Below, piece after piece: positions 1 to 10,700 of a DNA stretch of 64,000 nucleotides (positions within the stretch are counted from its first letter, which is position 1; each line of letters opens with the position of its first letter). The notes beneath the pieces were generated by a model. The model was given only the letters and a program-made list of their open reading frames with translations. It was not told the DNA's origin and made no database searches. The position numbers were made by a program, and so were the translations under genes. Source of the stretch: Rhabditoides inermis. Lineage: Eukaryota > Nematoda > Chromadorea > Rhabditida > Rhabditidae. The stretch spans positions 388,501 to 452,500 of the forward strand of contig CAWZYM010000301.1 of NCBI GenBank assembly GCA_963966185.1. The letters are read 5' to 3'.

Positions 1-2616
1 ATGAGATAATTAAAAATAGTTTTTCTAAGAAGTTGAAACTTAGATGTACTGTATTTTACGTTTTGCATATTACCTGATTGATCCTGTCAGCGGTCAATAT
101 GCTCAACTGCAAAAATGAGCCACATTTAGTTGAAAATCAAGGTTTTTTTGAAAAAGTGAAATCCTTCTACAGTGGAGCGAAAAATCTGAATTTTTGTCAG
201 TAAATATTAGTTTTTGAGTTATGAATTACTGTGCGAAATCCAGGTCTCAACTCTTTTATAGTAAGGGATTGTAGTTGATCTAGTGAATCAATAAATATGA
301 TTTTTATTTTCAGTAATAGAGTTGAGCATACGTGTTTGTGTTGATTGTGGATAAGAGAGTAATTTACCATAAAAATTTGAAAAATTAATATTGAAAACGA
401 AAGAAGTTATGATCAAAAATGTAAAATTTTCACGAAAATTTGAATATTTATATTTTGAAAACGGAAAAAGTTTTTTATTTGAAATTGAAATGGTGTGAAC
501 GGTTAAGTGTTTTCTATCATCAGCTGAAGTTTGAAATTTTAGTCTTCAAAACTAACAAAGATATTCAAGGTTTTTGCGTTTTGCATCTTACGTGATTGAT
601 CCTGTCAGAAAATGAAAATTGCTGTAAAACTTTTTTGAACTGGTTTTTCGAAATGAAACTGTAAAACTGTAAATAACACGCATGTTTCATGTTACTGTGC
701 AAGTTTCATGAAAAAATATGAAGTTTGAAGGTAGGTTTACATAGAAGTGAACCGAGTTGTTAGTGAACCCATTTAAGGAAATTAGATAGGAACCTATCCT
801 AATGTGTGTCTGTTAAGAGTAATTAGTTGATCTTAAGTTCGTAGTTTGAGTGTGAAAAGTTTCTTCAGTATTGAGTTATGTCCTTCTGAAATTTTGGAAA
901 TTCTATATAAACCCATATAAGGAGTTATCGGAATGAGTCCTAGTGACATGTGTCAAGTCAATATAGTGTGCTGAGTCTAAGTTTACAGTATTAGATTCAC
1001 ATCTTGAAACATGGACTGAGCATATGGGTGAAAAGTTTTTCAGGCTATGTCAAGTTGTTAGTAAAGTCATACGGTAAGTAGAGCTGTGATTGTGAAAGTG
1101 AAACGATTGCATGCTGTCACAAAAAGAATGTTAAGTTTAGAGTATGAGCCGTGAATGTGCAGTGTCGCTTGAGTTATGTGCCCGGACAAACAAACACACA
1201 ACGACCATAGCAAATTTTATATAGCCCCAGCCGGGGCGATATGCTGATTTCAACGAAGCCCGTAAACCGCAATTATTCCCCATATCCATATTCCCAACAA
1301 AAATACACAACGCATGCAACTATAAACAACTATAAACAAATTTATTCACAAAAAAATTCACAATTGAAAGCAGCAATATGCGCGTAATATGCGCGTATAC
1401 ATACCAGATATCGTAATACGCGGCATACATAAGATAGAAAATAACATATGCCACATATTCTTCCCTTCCCATAAAAACCAAGCAGTATTCTTTATCTCGG
1501 AGAACGACCGCGGAGGCGTGGCCTCCGCCCTTTCAGTAGTCAATAGGGGGAGAAGGGGGTGTGTAGTGCGTAGATGACGGGGCCTTCTCGACGGCGTCTC
1601 TTTCTTTTTTATAGCACCGTCATACTAGTCAATAGTCTCACATAGTCCCCTGAAACATGAACCTGTACAAAATCGTATGTAACTGCCAACAATTGTGCCG
1701 TACCTTTACTTGCAGAATGATAGATGCAATAACGTCCGGTATACGCGGTCGTCGCTTACATGTACGGTAGATTCAAACACTTTGTCTTCGCTCCACATAT
1801 ACATATTTATGAGAATCGCCGTCGGCTTCCATGAGCTGCAAGCAAATAGTTTAGATTGAAAGATGGTTGTCTCACGTACCGGAAAGAATAGAAAGAATAG
1901 AGGCAGGCAGTTCTGCTGACAGCTCCCGATCCGGAAAGGGACCAGCCGGAGACACCAAGGCTGCCTCGAACATCACATATCAATACAAATATCACAGGCG
2001 CATAAAGAAATATCCACAGCGAGACTCGGTTGAGAATTAGATAAATGGAATGCAGTGCAGATACAGTTCGATGCAGTAGCAGCATATGGAATAGCTGCAA
2101 CAGGGAGGAGGGGAGGTCACAGCAGATGTGTCACTGTGACCGTTGTGTGAGCTCATTAGAACAGAGGTCATGCGTAATCCTATGCGCGCTACTCACAATG
2201 TGGATGACATCCCAAAAACACCTGCTCCCTCTCGCTGCGCGCGTCAAAGATCAAGACAAACGGGCCTTAATGTATCTAGCATCTTACAATAGTTACAAAG
2301 TGTTAGGCAATACTGTATGCTCCATATCATCCTGATTGTGTTGTCATATTCAGATATAATCATTCCAGATAAACGATTGATTGATTGATTATGATTGATT
2401 GATTGCATTAAGAGTTTATGGTATGTTTCCAGGCATATGACGATGACAACTCTCATCCATTGTCTGCCAAGTTGGCAGTGCCAACTGTCAAATGATAACT
2501 TTATTCATCTGCGACTTGAATAATCGAGATAAGGCATTCAAAGTAGAATAAATAAGTTTATTACACGTTGAATACACATTTTTGGTAAAATGTCAATTTG
2601 TTGTTTGTCGGGTAAA
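1..2616. other. AT-rich region without recognisable gene
   Basis: No open frame here resembles a protein I know, and no chain of exons with consistent phase could be built on either strand. The first 1.3 kb is strongly AT-rich. A 16-bp stretch, TGATTGATCCTGTCAG, occurs at about 76-91 and again at about 594-609 with similar flanks, so part of this looks like a diverged repeat. A TGAT-rich simple repeat lies at about 2375-2405. The last bases contain AATAAA on the minus strand near 2560, a likely poly(A) signal of the metallothionein gene that ends at 2617. Confidence 0.6.
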
Positions 2617-2699
2617 TCAGCACTGGCAGTTGTCGCCGCACTTGCACGCGTCGCCACACTCTGAAATGATGGATGGTGAGGGAAAGAGAGAGAGAGAAG

Positions 2700-2750
<51 letters not shown>

Positions 2751-3559
2751 AGGGAGGGAGGCGTTCTACTCACTGCACTGTTTCTTCTCGGCCTTCTGTC
2801 CGCAGCATCCCTTGGGAGGAGGAGGGGCGGAGCAGCAGGAGGGCTTAGCGGGGGCGGCAGAGCAGCACGAAGACGACGACTGCAGAGACACGCCCACTCA
2901 CACCACGCCCACTTCACCACATCATCACATCATTCACTATCTTCATACTTTTTCGTTGTATGATTGCAATTGTCTGAGACCACGCCCTCTCTAGCCCCGC
3001 CCCCTAACTCACTCACCTTGCACTTGCAGTCGGTGCACTTGCACTCCTGTCCGTTCGCACATCCTGAACAGGAATTAAGTAAGGTTTTGAAAGTATCCTC
3101 AGTTCTTCGATGGTAAAGCAACAAAAACCAGTAAATGCGTCGCGGAACGATCGCTCATTATTAATCCGCAGCCAATCGTGTCTATCCAGTTTCTTGACCC
3201 CTATCTCAACAACACAGATTCCAATAAGACATGTTATCTTTCTTTGAGTGTGTAAACTATGTGTTATTACTAATAGAAATATATATATATATATATAAAT
3301 ATATAATAATGTTGTAAGTACCAGAAGAATGCGGATCGATGCATGTGCAATTGACACATTTCACACACACACACACACGCATCCCTCTCTCTCTTTTCAG
3401 TGAGAAACGAGAACGAGAGGGGAGAAATGACCAGAGGTCACTCGGCTCCCGCCACCAACAAACAACGAATTATTAATCGAGTTATGTTACAAACATATAT
3501 GGTTGAAATACATTTTTGAACATTAAAAAATACTTACCGCAGTTGCACTCGCAGACCAT
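2617..3559 (-). CDS. Metallothionein (copy 2), four exons
   Basis: Small Cys-rich metal-binding protein of 72 residues. Exons 3559-3538, 3063-3017, 2879-2774 and 2660-2617 join in frame. The protein starts MVCECNCGCANG and has CxC pairs throughout (CKCTDCKCK), a central Ser/Ala/Pro-rich linker with CC pairs, and ends CKCGDNCQC. Cys-x-Cys clusters at both ends separated by a linker match the two-domain plan of metallothioneins, which bind zinc, cadmium and copper in the cytosol. It contains no aromatic residue, also typical. The start is preceded by TTCTCTTCCAG, a good trans-splice acceptor. The neighbouring gene at 3932-4360 is a second Cys-rich protein of the same exon number, so this looks like a tandem pair. 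Introns 1 and 3 carry a GA/CT microsatellite. I infer metal-inducible gut expression by analogy with C. elegans mtl genes and from the GATA sites upstream. Confidence 0.85.
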
Positions 3560-3635
3560 GATTCGACGCTGTGACTGGAAGAGAAGACACGGATCGAAAT
3601 TCGGGAATGCGCGAATCGAGAGAACGGGGCGGGGC

Positions 3636-3640
<5 letters not shown>

Positions 3641-3675
<35 letters not shown>
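3641..3675. repeat. (GA)n microsatellite upstream of metallothionein copy 2
   Basis: Run of GA dinucleotides between the metallothionein start at 3559 and its GATA sites. It creates spurious poly(Arg/Glu) and poly(Leu/Ser) open frames. Confidence 0.9.
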
Positions 3676-3677
<2 letters not shown>

Positions 3678-3838
3678 GGGATGAGAGACGGGATGAGAGA
3701 ACTGGATAACTGGAATATTGAGTAACGCATCGAATACACACGTGAAGAGATATGTTATGCGTTAGAGATATCTCGTGAGTTGGCATCACACTGGATATGA
3801 GTTGTTTTTCTGTTTTTGTATGTCTTGTTATGTAGATC

Positions 3839-3853
3839 AGATAAGTGTTATCA
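3839..3853 (-). promoter_or_regulatory. Paired GATA-factor sites between the two metallothionein genes
   Basis: The plus strand has AGATAAG at 3839-3845 and TTATCA at 3848-3853, so two GATA sites face each other two bases apart. They lie about 280 bp upstream of the metallothionein start at 3559 and downstream of the other gene's stop. In C. elegans, intestinal mtl-1 and mtl-2 depend on TGATAA elements bound by the GATA factor ELT-2. The motif is seen; its use is inference. Confidence 0.5.
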
Positions 3854-3931
3854 TATCAACACGTGTTTGCGAAAGGCCCTTTATACTGGTACACGGAAGG
3901 TTATTGAAGATAGTAGAAATGAGGTTAGCTG

Positions 3932-4360
3932 TTAGCAGCGGCATCCTCCTTGCATCTCTGAAAGAATCACACAACCATCATATCATTAATCACTACTACT
4001 TCTAGCTCAAACCCAATTATGACTCACAATTGTGCGCCTCGCTACGTATCAAATGCCTAACTGCAATCACACAATCGATAAATTAATATATCGACCCAAC
4101 TCACTGTTGCACGATCCGCAGCGCTTCTCGTTCATCTTGCGCTGGCAGCACATCGTGTCTGAATGTCATGTGTGGGCGGGGCTCGAGTGGGCGTGGCCTA
4201 CCCTTCATTCCCTTGCAGCAGCCCTCGGTGCGGCACTTGCAGCGCTCGTCGCACTTGGTGCGGCACATCGTCTCCGAGCCGTCGCAGCCTGAAGAAGGGG
4301 AATAGGCCACGCCTTCTTTAGCTCCGCCCACTCACCGCAAACCATCTTGCAAGGATCCAT
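3932..4360 (-). CDS. Metallothionein-like Cys-rich protein (copy 1), four exons
   Basis: A 63-residue Cys-rich protein from exons 4360-4336, 4288-4202, 4158-4105 and 3957-3932, all with GT-AG borders and consistent phase. It starts MDPCKMVCGCDG and ends KMQGGCRC; about a quarter of the residues are Cys, in CxC, CC and CxxxC patterns, with many Lys and Arg and no aromatic residue. This fits a metallothionein, although the spacing is less regular than in copy 2 and it lacks the Ser/Pro linker. A divergent member or another small Cys-rich metal-binding protein is possible. CAACAG, 16 bases before the ATG, can serve as trans-splice acceptor. It lies head to tail with copy 2, 372 bp apart. Confidence 0.75.
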
Positions 4361-4491
4361 TGTAGTAGTTCAGCTGTTGAGTGATGGTTTTGGGGCTTCT
4401 ACGGTGGCTCTTATAGTGTTTTGCAATCAGTTCCAGTCTCGTTGATACCGTTTTGTTGATTGTTTTTAGCCGATGGTATCAGTGAGCGAAT

Positions 4492-4497
4492 TGATAA
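4492..4497 (+). promoter_or_regulatory. GATA site TGATAA upstream of metallothionein copy 1
   Basis: TGATAA about 130 bp upstream of the start at 4360, in the position expected of the intestinal GATA elements known from C. elegans metallothionein promoters. A single short match, so inference. Confidence 0.4.
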
Positions 4498-4641
4498 CAC
4501 AAGACGAGGTTAACTAACGTTTTTTTCTTCGGTTTACTGATTGAATAGCTTTCATTTTTTGAATGTAACAACTTTCTGAACAAAACTAATGAGGATTTTG
4601 ATAGAGGATCTCTGATTGAGCCGGGGCACTAATACCATTAA

Positions 4642-4940
4642 AGGAGAGGTGCACGGAATAATGACATGAAGTCGACATAGTCAATATTGATATGGCGATC
4701 AAATTGAAACCAAAATTAAAATTATATCATTTAATATAAATTTGATATAAAATGAAATGGCATCTTGAAAATCAGGCAATGCGTCAGTATTTCGTGGTGT
4801 AGTACAAACTTGGCACGAGTTTCCAATGGGAATTAATTTTCAAAATTAGTCCCGCCACGAATAACTGACGTTCTGTATCATCATTTTTGACGTGTGATAG
4901 CAGCTGATCATTTCATTTCATCACTCCGTGCTCCTCTCCT
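4642..4940. mobile_element. MITE with TTAA target duplication (element 1)
   Basis: A 299-bp non-coding element. Its left end AGGAGAGGTGCACGGA is repeated inverted at the right end as TCCGTGCTCCTCTCCT, with similarity continuing to about 30 bp inward. TTAA flanks it on both sides (4638-4641 and 4941-4944). TTAA duplication and short terminal inverted repeats are the hallmark of piggyBac-type insertion. It contains no transposase. Confidence 0.75.
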
Positions 4941-4985
4941 TTAACCGCAAATCACCACACATTCCTCGAGCGAGAGGAGGAGGGG

Positions 4986-4987
4986 AT

Positions 4988-5026
<39 letters not shown>
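4986..5026. repeat. (GA)n microsatellite
   Basis: Pure GA run just right of the TTAA element. Confidence 0.9.
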
Positions 5027-5031
<5 letters not shown>

Positions 5032-5089
5032 TGGCACGGATGAGTTTTATCTGTGCCTGATATACGTGAGGGATCGTGGGTTCTTTGGT

Positions 5090-6030
5090 ACAGGACCGGG
5101 GCTAGCCCGGCGTCCTGCGGGATTACCTGCATTGGACCGCGGATCTCAACTGGGGAGGGGACGGGTGAGTCGAGTCGCGTTGGGATGAGTCGAGTGGGTG
5201 AGGGCATACTACTGGGGGATTCTACGGGTGCCGGCAGGTGCATCACTGTACGGCGATTCATCCGTCGGAGGTGTGAGAATGTGCCCGGCGCGGAGCGTCC
5301 GACGTGCCGATTCTGGAATGGCAAGTGTTATGGTTTGCAATTGACATGCTTGGGTAGACCCTACTATTGTGTGCATTAAAGGATGACTACGGGCAATAAA
5401 AATTGGTTCCGCCACGAAGTCCCTGGGACGTCTTTCAAGTAGCAACATCTCTGTTAATTCAAAAGATATCAAAATGTGTTCAATGGGTCATTGCAATGCT
5501 TTTGAGAGTTCCCCGGAACTGCGTTGACCGATTTTTGAAAACATCATTTTTCAGCTAGTTATAGTCTAACTCTAATATGGACTAAACCTGTATTTTCGGC
5601 GATAATTCATTTCAAACAAATTTTCAGAACTTTTCATCTAGTAGGTGTTTCTAGCCATTATGAAAGTCATCTTTTAAAGCAAAAACTAAGTATGGCATAA
5701 ACAAATGTTGCCCGGATACATCCTTTAAGAGAGAAAGAGATCGAATTTTCTCTTAAACGAAAGGCACGGCAGCCCATGGGATATACCTGTTGGGCTAGCG
5801 GAGTCACAATGGGAAGGGGATGAGGGGAGTGTAGAGGCGTCGGGTGGAGTCGGAATGGGGGATGGCACGGTTTCTACAGGCTCCTTGACAAGGGCGCGGC
5901 GGCAGATGCGTCATCTCCCGTCGATTCATCGCTCTATCGTCGAGAGACTGCGTCTACCGAGGAGATACACAGCCGCTACCCCTGAAATGGAGAATGTTAT
6001 GGTATGTCAGAGATATGTTTTGGTACAATC
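5090..6030. repeat. Two diverged copies of an unknown GC-richer unit, split by a MITE
   Basis: The stretch at about 5150-5340 and that at about 5810-6015 share a common order: a G-rich start with GGGGA runs, a motif close to CGATTCATC, and an end close to TGTTATGGTTTGC or TGTTATGGTATGT. Read on the minus strand both can encode a peptide beginning MNRR followed by a His-Leu-Pro run, but the second soon diverges and stops. No splice structure or known domain is visible. They may be relics of a duplicated gene or a repeat family. Confidence 0.4.
5380..5724. mobile_element. MITE with TTAA target duplication (element 2)
   Basis: A 345-bp element starting AGGATGACTACGGGCAATA and ending TGTTGCCCGGATACATCCT, imperfect inverted repeats of about 20 bp, flanked by TTAA at 5376-5379 and 5725-5728. 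Its ends resemble those of the element at 9658-9880, so the two are one family. No coding capacity. Confidence 0.75.
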
Positions 6031-6319
6031 CGAGACCTCCGAGCTTCTTCCCATGGTGACTCATCTCTCTTCTCTCACTCGTGAAAAAAATGCGATCGTT
6101 ACAAATTAGTTCACACAACTAGTTTTCGAAAAACCTTTATTATTTACAATAGTGAATAGAAATGTAGGATTGTGTGTGCTTCCAGATAACCCATCATGCT
6201 ACCATTGTATGTACATGTCGGACTGATAAACAGTGAATACAAACACTTTTAGAAACAGATTGATGAGTTTTCTAAGTTTGTTAGAAATCTAAGTGGTAAG
6301 AAAGAAGTAAGCACGTGAT

Positions 6320-7274
6320 CTAGAAGCCAGTGGACCAGAAAGGATGATCGACAGTCTCCGAGAGAGCAGCCAAGTGAGACAGGGCAGACGGAATCGCGGG
6401 CACTGAAATACGAGCTACAGTAACAAAACCATTTCCAGCTACAGTATCCTTTCTATCTACAGTACCATTGTTGTGTTGCATGTGTGGTGTGTCAGCGTGG
6501 TGAATGAGCGGGGGCCAGGGTCGGAGGGCCTCCTCCTCCCGGAAAGACACACTCTTCCTCTGCTGGCCTCCCAGTGGGTCGCGCTTTAGAATCGACCGAC
6601 CGTCTCCCACCGTACTCACACGGTCACCGTTGTCGTTCAGCTTCTAGGTATACTGTACACTACCGTATACCTTCTACCGTACTCACATGCATCGGCATAC
6701 ACGGGAGTTCATCGGGATCGCTCGCGTCGTCGCTGTCATAGGCAGCCTGGGTCCTACCGCGCGGACCGCCCACTCGGGTCTACGGTCGTTACAGTAACCC
6801 AGGGCCAGCATGTACGGTTGAATACAGTATACCTTGCGGAGGTAGATGAAGTGATCAGCCTTGCCCTCGACAATCGCACGTTCGGCCCACCCATCTCGAT
6901 CCACAGCAGACAGCTGAAAGGGGCGTGGTTAGAGGAGGCGGTGCTTGGAAAGGCGGACCTGGTCCCAGAAGGGGAGGCTCTTGTTGACGACCTCTCCGAA
7001 AGAGTACATCTGTCTTCCAAGATGCTGCTCGAGGGAGGGCCGAAGACACTCGGCGAACACGGAAAGAGCACCCGAGATGAGCATGCGACGCACCTAGAAG
7101 GGAATCTCTCTCACCCTCCTCCTCCTCTCTCTCTCTCTCTCCCTCCCCCCTCTCTCTACCTTGCCGACATCTGACCACTGACTCCGTCCAGTGGGCAGTG
7201 TCTCTCTGCATCGGGGAGGCGACGATCGGACGACGCGCTTCGGAGGGACAGTCACGTACTTTCTGGAACAAGGT

Positions 7275-7309
<35 letters not shown>

Positions 7310-7388
7310 ACGAGAGGGCCTACCTGTCTTCATCCAGGTGATAGGGAGGCGCTCCCCAGTCGCGAGGCTCTCCGTAGTACCGATCCAT
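6320..7388 (-). CDS. Unrecognised protein with SILK and RVxF motifs (candidate PP1 regulator)
   Basis: About 245 residues in six exons that join in phase. The start at 7388 (MDRYYGEPRDWG) is followed by a basic segment, then a helical stretch (RRMLISGALSVFAECLRP) and FGEVVNKSLPFWDQ, an acidic segment (YDSDDASDPDELP), and a C-terminal exon. That exon holds GRSILKRDP followed ten residues later by RKSVSF, then runs to the stop at 6320. SILK and RVxF in this order and spacing are the two classic docking motifs of protein phosphatase 1 regulators such as inhibitor-2 and KNL1. I do not recognise the family, and the PP1 role is inference from short motifs. AATAAA lies on the minus strand near 6136. 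It sits 350 bp downstream of FLAD1 and could be its operon partner. Confidence 0.65.
7279..7306. repeat. (GA)n microsatellite in intron 1 of the SILK/RVxF gene
   Basis: GA run in the first intron, matched by a CT-rich tract at about 7105-7160 in the second. Confidence 0.85.
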
Positions 7389-7737
7389 CGGGGTGCGGAG
7401 AGCGGGGATGTGAAGTGTGGATGGAGGGGGTCTGCACCCGACTACTCACTGCCCACAAACAACCGAGAACTGACTAGTTTCTATGAGAAAAAGCAGGTAA
7501 TTTCTCGAATTGCTGTCTAGACAGCACACTTGAAGGGATGAAGCAAGCATGCAAATGTGTGAATGTACTTTGGTTGGAAGCGGCGCATCAAAGGGGTAAA
7601 TAACATAATGAATTAACAAACTTTATTAGAATAGGTTATCTCGTTTGCATATAGGAATATGTACATATCACTGTGTGGGAAACACTTTGAGCTATGAATC
7701 AATAAACTAATAATATCGTCTTTCTCCTATGCGGTGC

Positions 7738-10700
7738 CTAGAGCCTCGACCGGCCATGCCTCTCCGATGAACCATCGAGGAGACGGTACGCAGGCAGGTA
7801 GCTGCAACATAGGGATGAGAGAGAGGAGAGGAGAGGAGAGGAGAGGAGAGGAGAGGAGAGGAGAGGAGAGGAGAGGAGAGGAGAGGAGAGGAGAGGAGAG
7901 GAGAGGAGAGGAGAGGAGAGGAGAGGAGAGGAGAGGAGAGGAGAGGAGAGGAGAGGAGAGGAGAGGAGAGGAGAGGAGAGGAGAGGAGAGGAGAGGAGAG
8001 GAGAGGAGAGGAGAGGAGAGGAGAGGAGAGGAGAGGAGAGGAGAGGAGAGGAGAGGAGAGGAGAGGAGAGGAGAGGAGAGGAGAGGAGAGGAGAGGAGAG
8101 GAGAGGAGAGGAGAGGAGAGGAGAGGAGAGGAGAGGAGAGGAGAGGAGAGGAGAGGAGAGGAGAGGAGAGGAGAGGAGAGGAGAGGAGAGGGAGGGACTA
8201 CTGACATGTCGCGTCCCGTGTGGGGGTCGAGCCTCTTGAGTGCCTCGTTGGGGAACGTGTCATCCCGGCCGCCCAGAGAGGTGTAGCCCTACAGAAGAGA
8301 GATGAGGAGGAGAAGGGGGGACGAGGGAGACACCCTCCCACCCACCTGGTCATACAGCTTGCAGTACGGCACACACAGTCCCCGCAGAAACCGCCACACG
8401 TCCTCGTATCCCCACTCCAACACCGGACACACCCTGCAGTATCATACATGCATATCTACACACCTCAAGCCCCGCCCCATCTAGCCCCGCCCTCTACTCA
8501 CCTGAGCAGTCTGGGCCAGTCGGCGTCTGTCCACTGCACACGGCCCTTCATGTACTTTCCATTCGGATCGCTCGCACGGCTGCCCATCAGAACTGCCGTC
8601 ACGGAGGGACGCTGCTTCCTGAACACGCAACCCCCCTCTCTCTCTCTCTCCCTCCCTCTCTCTCTCTCCCTCTCTCTCTCCCTCCCTCCCTCTCTCCCTC
8701 TCACTATCTCTCTCCCTCCTCTCTCACCTCAGCAGCTCCAGTCCAGTCTTGAGTGGTCCGGGCAGCTCGAGCACAGTCATGTTGTACAGCCGCGCCGCGT
8801 CGATTATGAACCTGCATACTCGTTTATTTGTCATAGTCCCAACCATTATCCATAACATTGATGCACAACGAAAAAAACACCGCACTACTGCATCCAACAC
8901 AGTTTAGAATATATCACACATAATTCCCAATATATAAATCACTCACTGTGTCGCCTCGGGGAACTGATCCTCGCACGTAATGTGGAATGCCTGGATGGTG
9001 GCATCACGACCGTACTTCCTGAGAAACAAACAGGTAAACAAGTAAACAAGTAGACAACAACCCACTCGTCAATCTTCATGCGCAGCAGTTGGAGCAGCAC
9101 CGTGCAGTCCTTGCCTCCATTGAACGAAAGAGCAATCTGGTCGAGGCTGGAAAGAGGAACGTGGCAGAGAATGGGGAGAGAGGAGGGGGGCCACAGACAA
9201 TACGTATACAGTTACGAGAATAATGGAAAAGATCATCTTTGGATTCAGTAGATATAGAAATAGGAACAGTTTCTGATGAGAGAGGGAGAGAGAGTGGGAG
9301 GGAGAGAGGGGGATAGAGATACTGACGGATACTGGTCGACAATCTCCTGTACAGTCTCCATCGCCACATCCAGTCGCTCCGCAAATTCCGGATGCGTCGA
9401 AACCTCGCGGGAACTGTAATCAATATTGAAACATGAAAGAAATCATATTAGCAGAGAAACATACACATTTAATATAAATTTAATGTGAAACATATCAATT
9501 AGTGTTGGGTCGATTAGGAAATGTTCGATTAATGATTAACGATTAATCGAAAAATTAATCGAAACCTTCGATTAACGATTAATCGATTAATCGTTAATCG
9601 AGAAATTGTCGATTAATCTATCAGCGATTAATCGTTAATCGAACTTTTGTCGATTAAAGGATTTTTCCGGACAATGTAATGTTGCCTGATCTTCAGGTTG
9701 GGGTCGCTTTTGTTCTCGTCAATGAAACCTTCTTTTGAAATTGTATAAACGTGGAAAAAATGTCTGTATTTTTAACAATTGTTCTGCGCAAACAGAACTT
9801 CAAAACTCGTCTTTATTGAAGAGAAAAAAAACGGCCCCATCCTGAAGATCAGGAAATAATACATTGTCCGGATAAATCCTTTAATCGAATAATGGTTAAT
9901 TTCCACTCTTGTTTCCGTAGCGTGATGTGATCAATTACCATAAACAGTACATTTCTGAGAAAATTTTGGCTTATTTAAACTCTAACAACGCTCCAGGCAC
10001 ACCGATCGGCTGCCATTGAAAAGCGGACACTGCACTGGCATTTGGAAAACGTACTAAAGTAATACAATTTTTTTTCGCGCAAGATAAGTAAGTGAATGAT
10101 TACTGTTTTCCAAATGTTAAGTGTTGATAAAACACCTAAAAATACTGCCGAGGGATTATGTGCACAACTTTTTGATAAAATGTTTCATTCGTGATTTCGT
10201 TGATATGCCTTATAAGGCAATTAATCAAAAATCTAACGCACAGGAACCCTCCACAAAAAATCGTTATTAATTATCAGAATGTTAACATGAACAAAAAAAA
10301 ATACTAATTAGTACTTATAGCGTTTAAAAGAAAATACGTCGCGCGCGATGCGGTCGCGTCGCACAGTGCAGCCTCAATCCTCCACAAGGCGTGATCATGT
10401 ACTCTCAGCATGCCGGGCGCATAGCCCAAAAGAGAGTGCTGGCGAATGTGTCCGATGTGGTGTACTGGATAGCGATGCAGATTATTGCATTCATGAACGT
10501 GGTTCAATCCCTGTGAATGATACTTCTTTTGCAAAATTATAAAATGTATTTTTTATGCATTTAAGACTATCAGCGCCTATGAAATTGATAACACATCTGT
10601 TTTAGACATGTTTCACTAAATTGTAACCTGTGATACCGATTCTCAAAAAAAAATGTTCTCAGAGGCAGCATGTGCAATTATGAAGGTAATTTATGCGATG

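Noticed and set aside
2561..2963. Frames rich in Leu-Ser or Arg-Glu at this and other GA/CT runs
   Set aside because: Microsatellite translation, overlapping real metallothionein exons in other frames.
7734..8204. Long open frames of repeated Arg-Gly-Glu or Ser-Pro-Leu across the GGAGA array
   Set aside because: A direct product of the pentanucleotide repeat; the region is the last FLAD1 intron.
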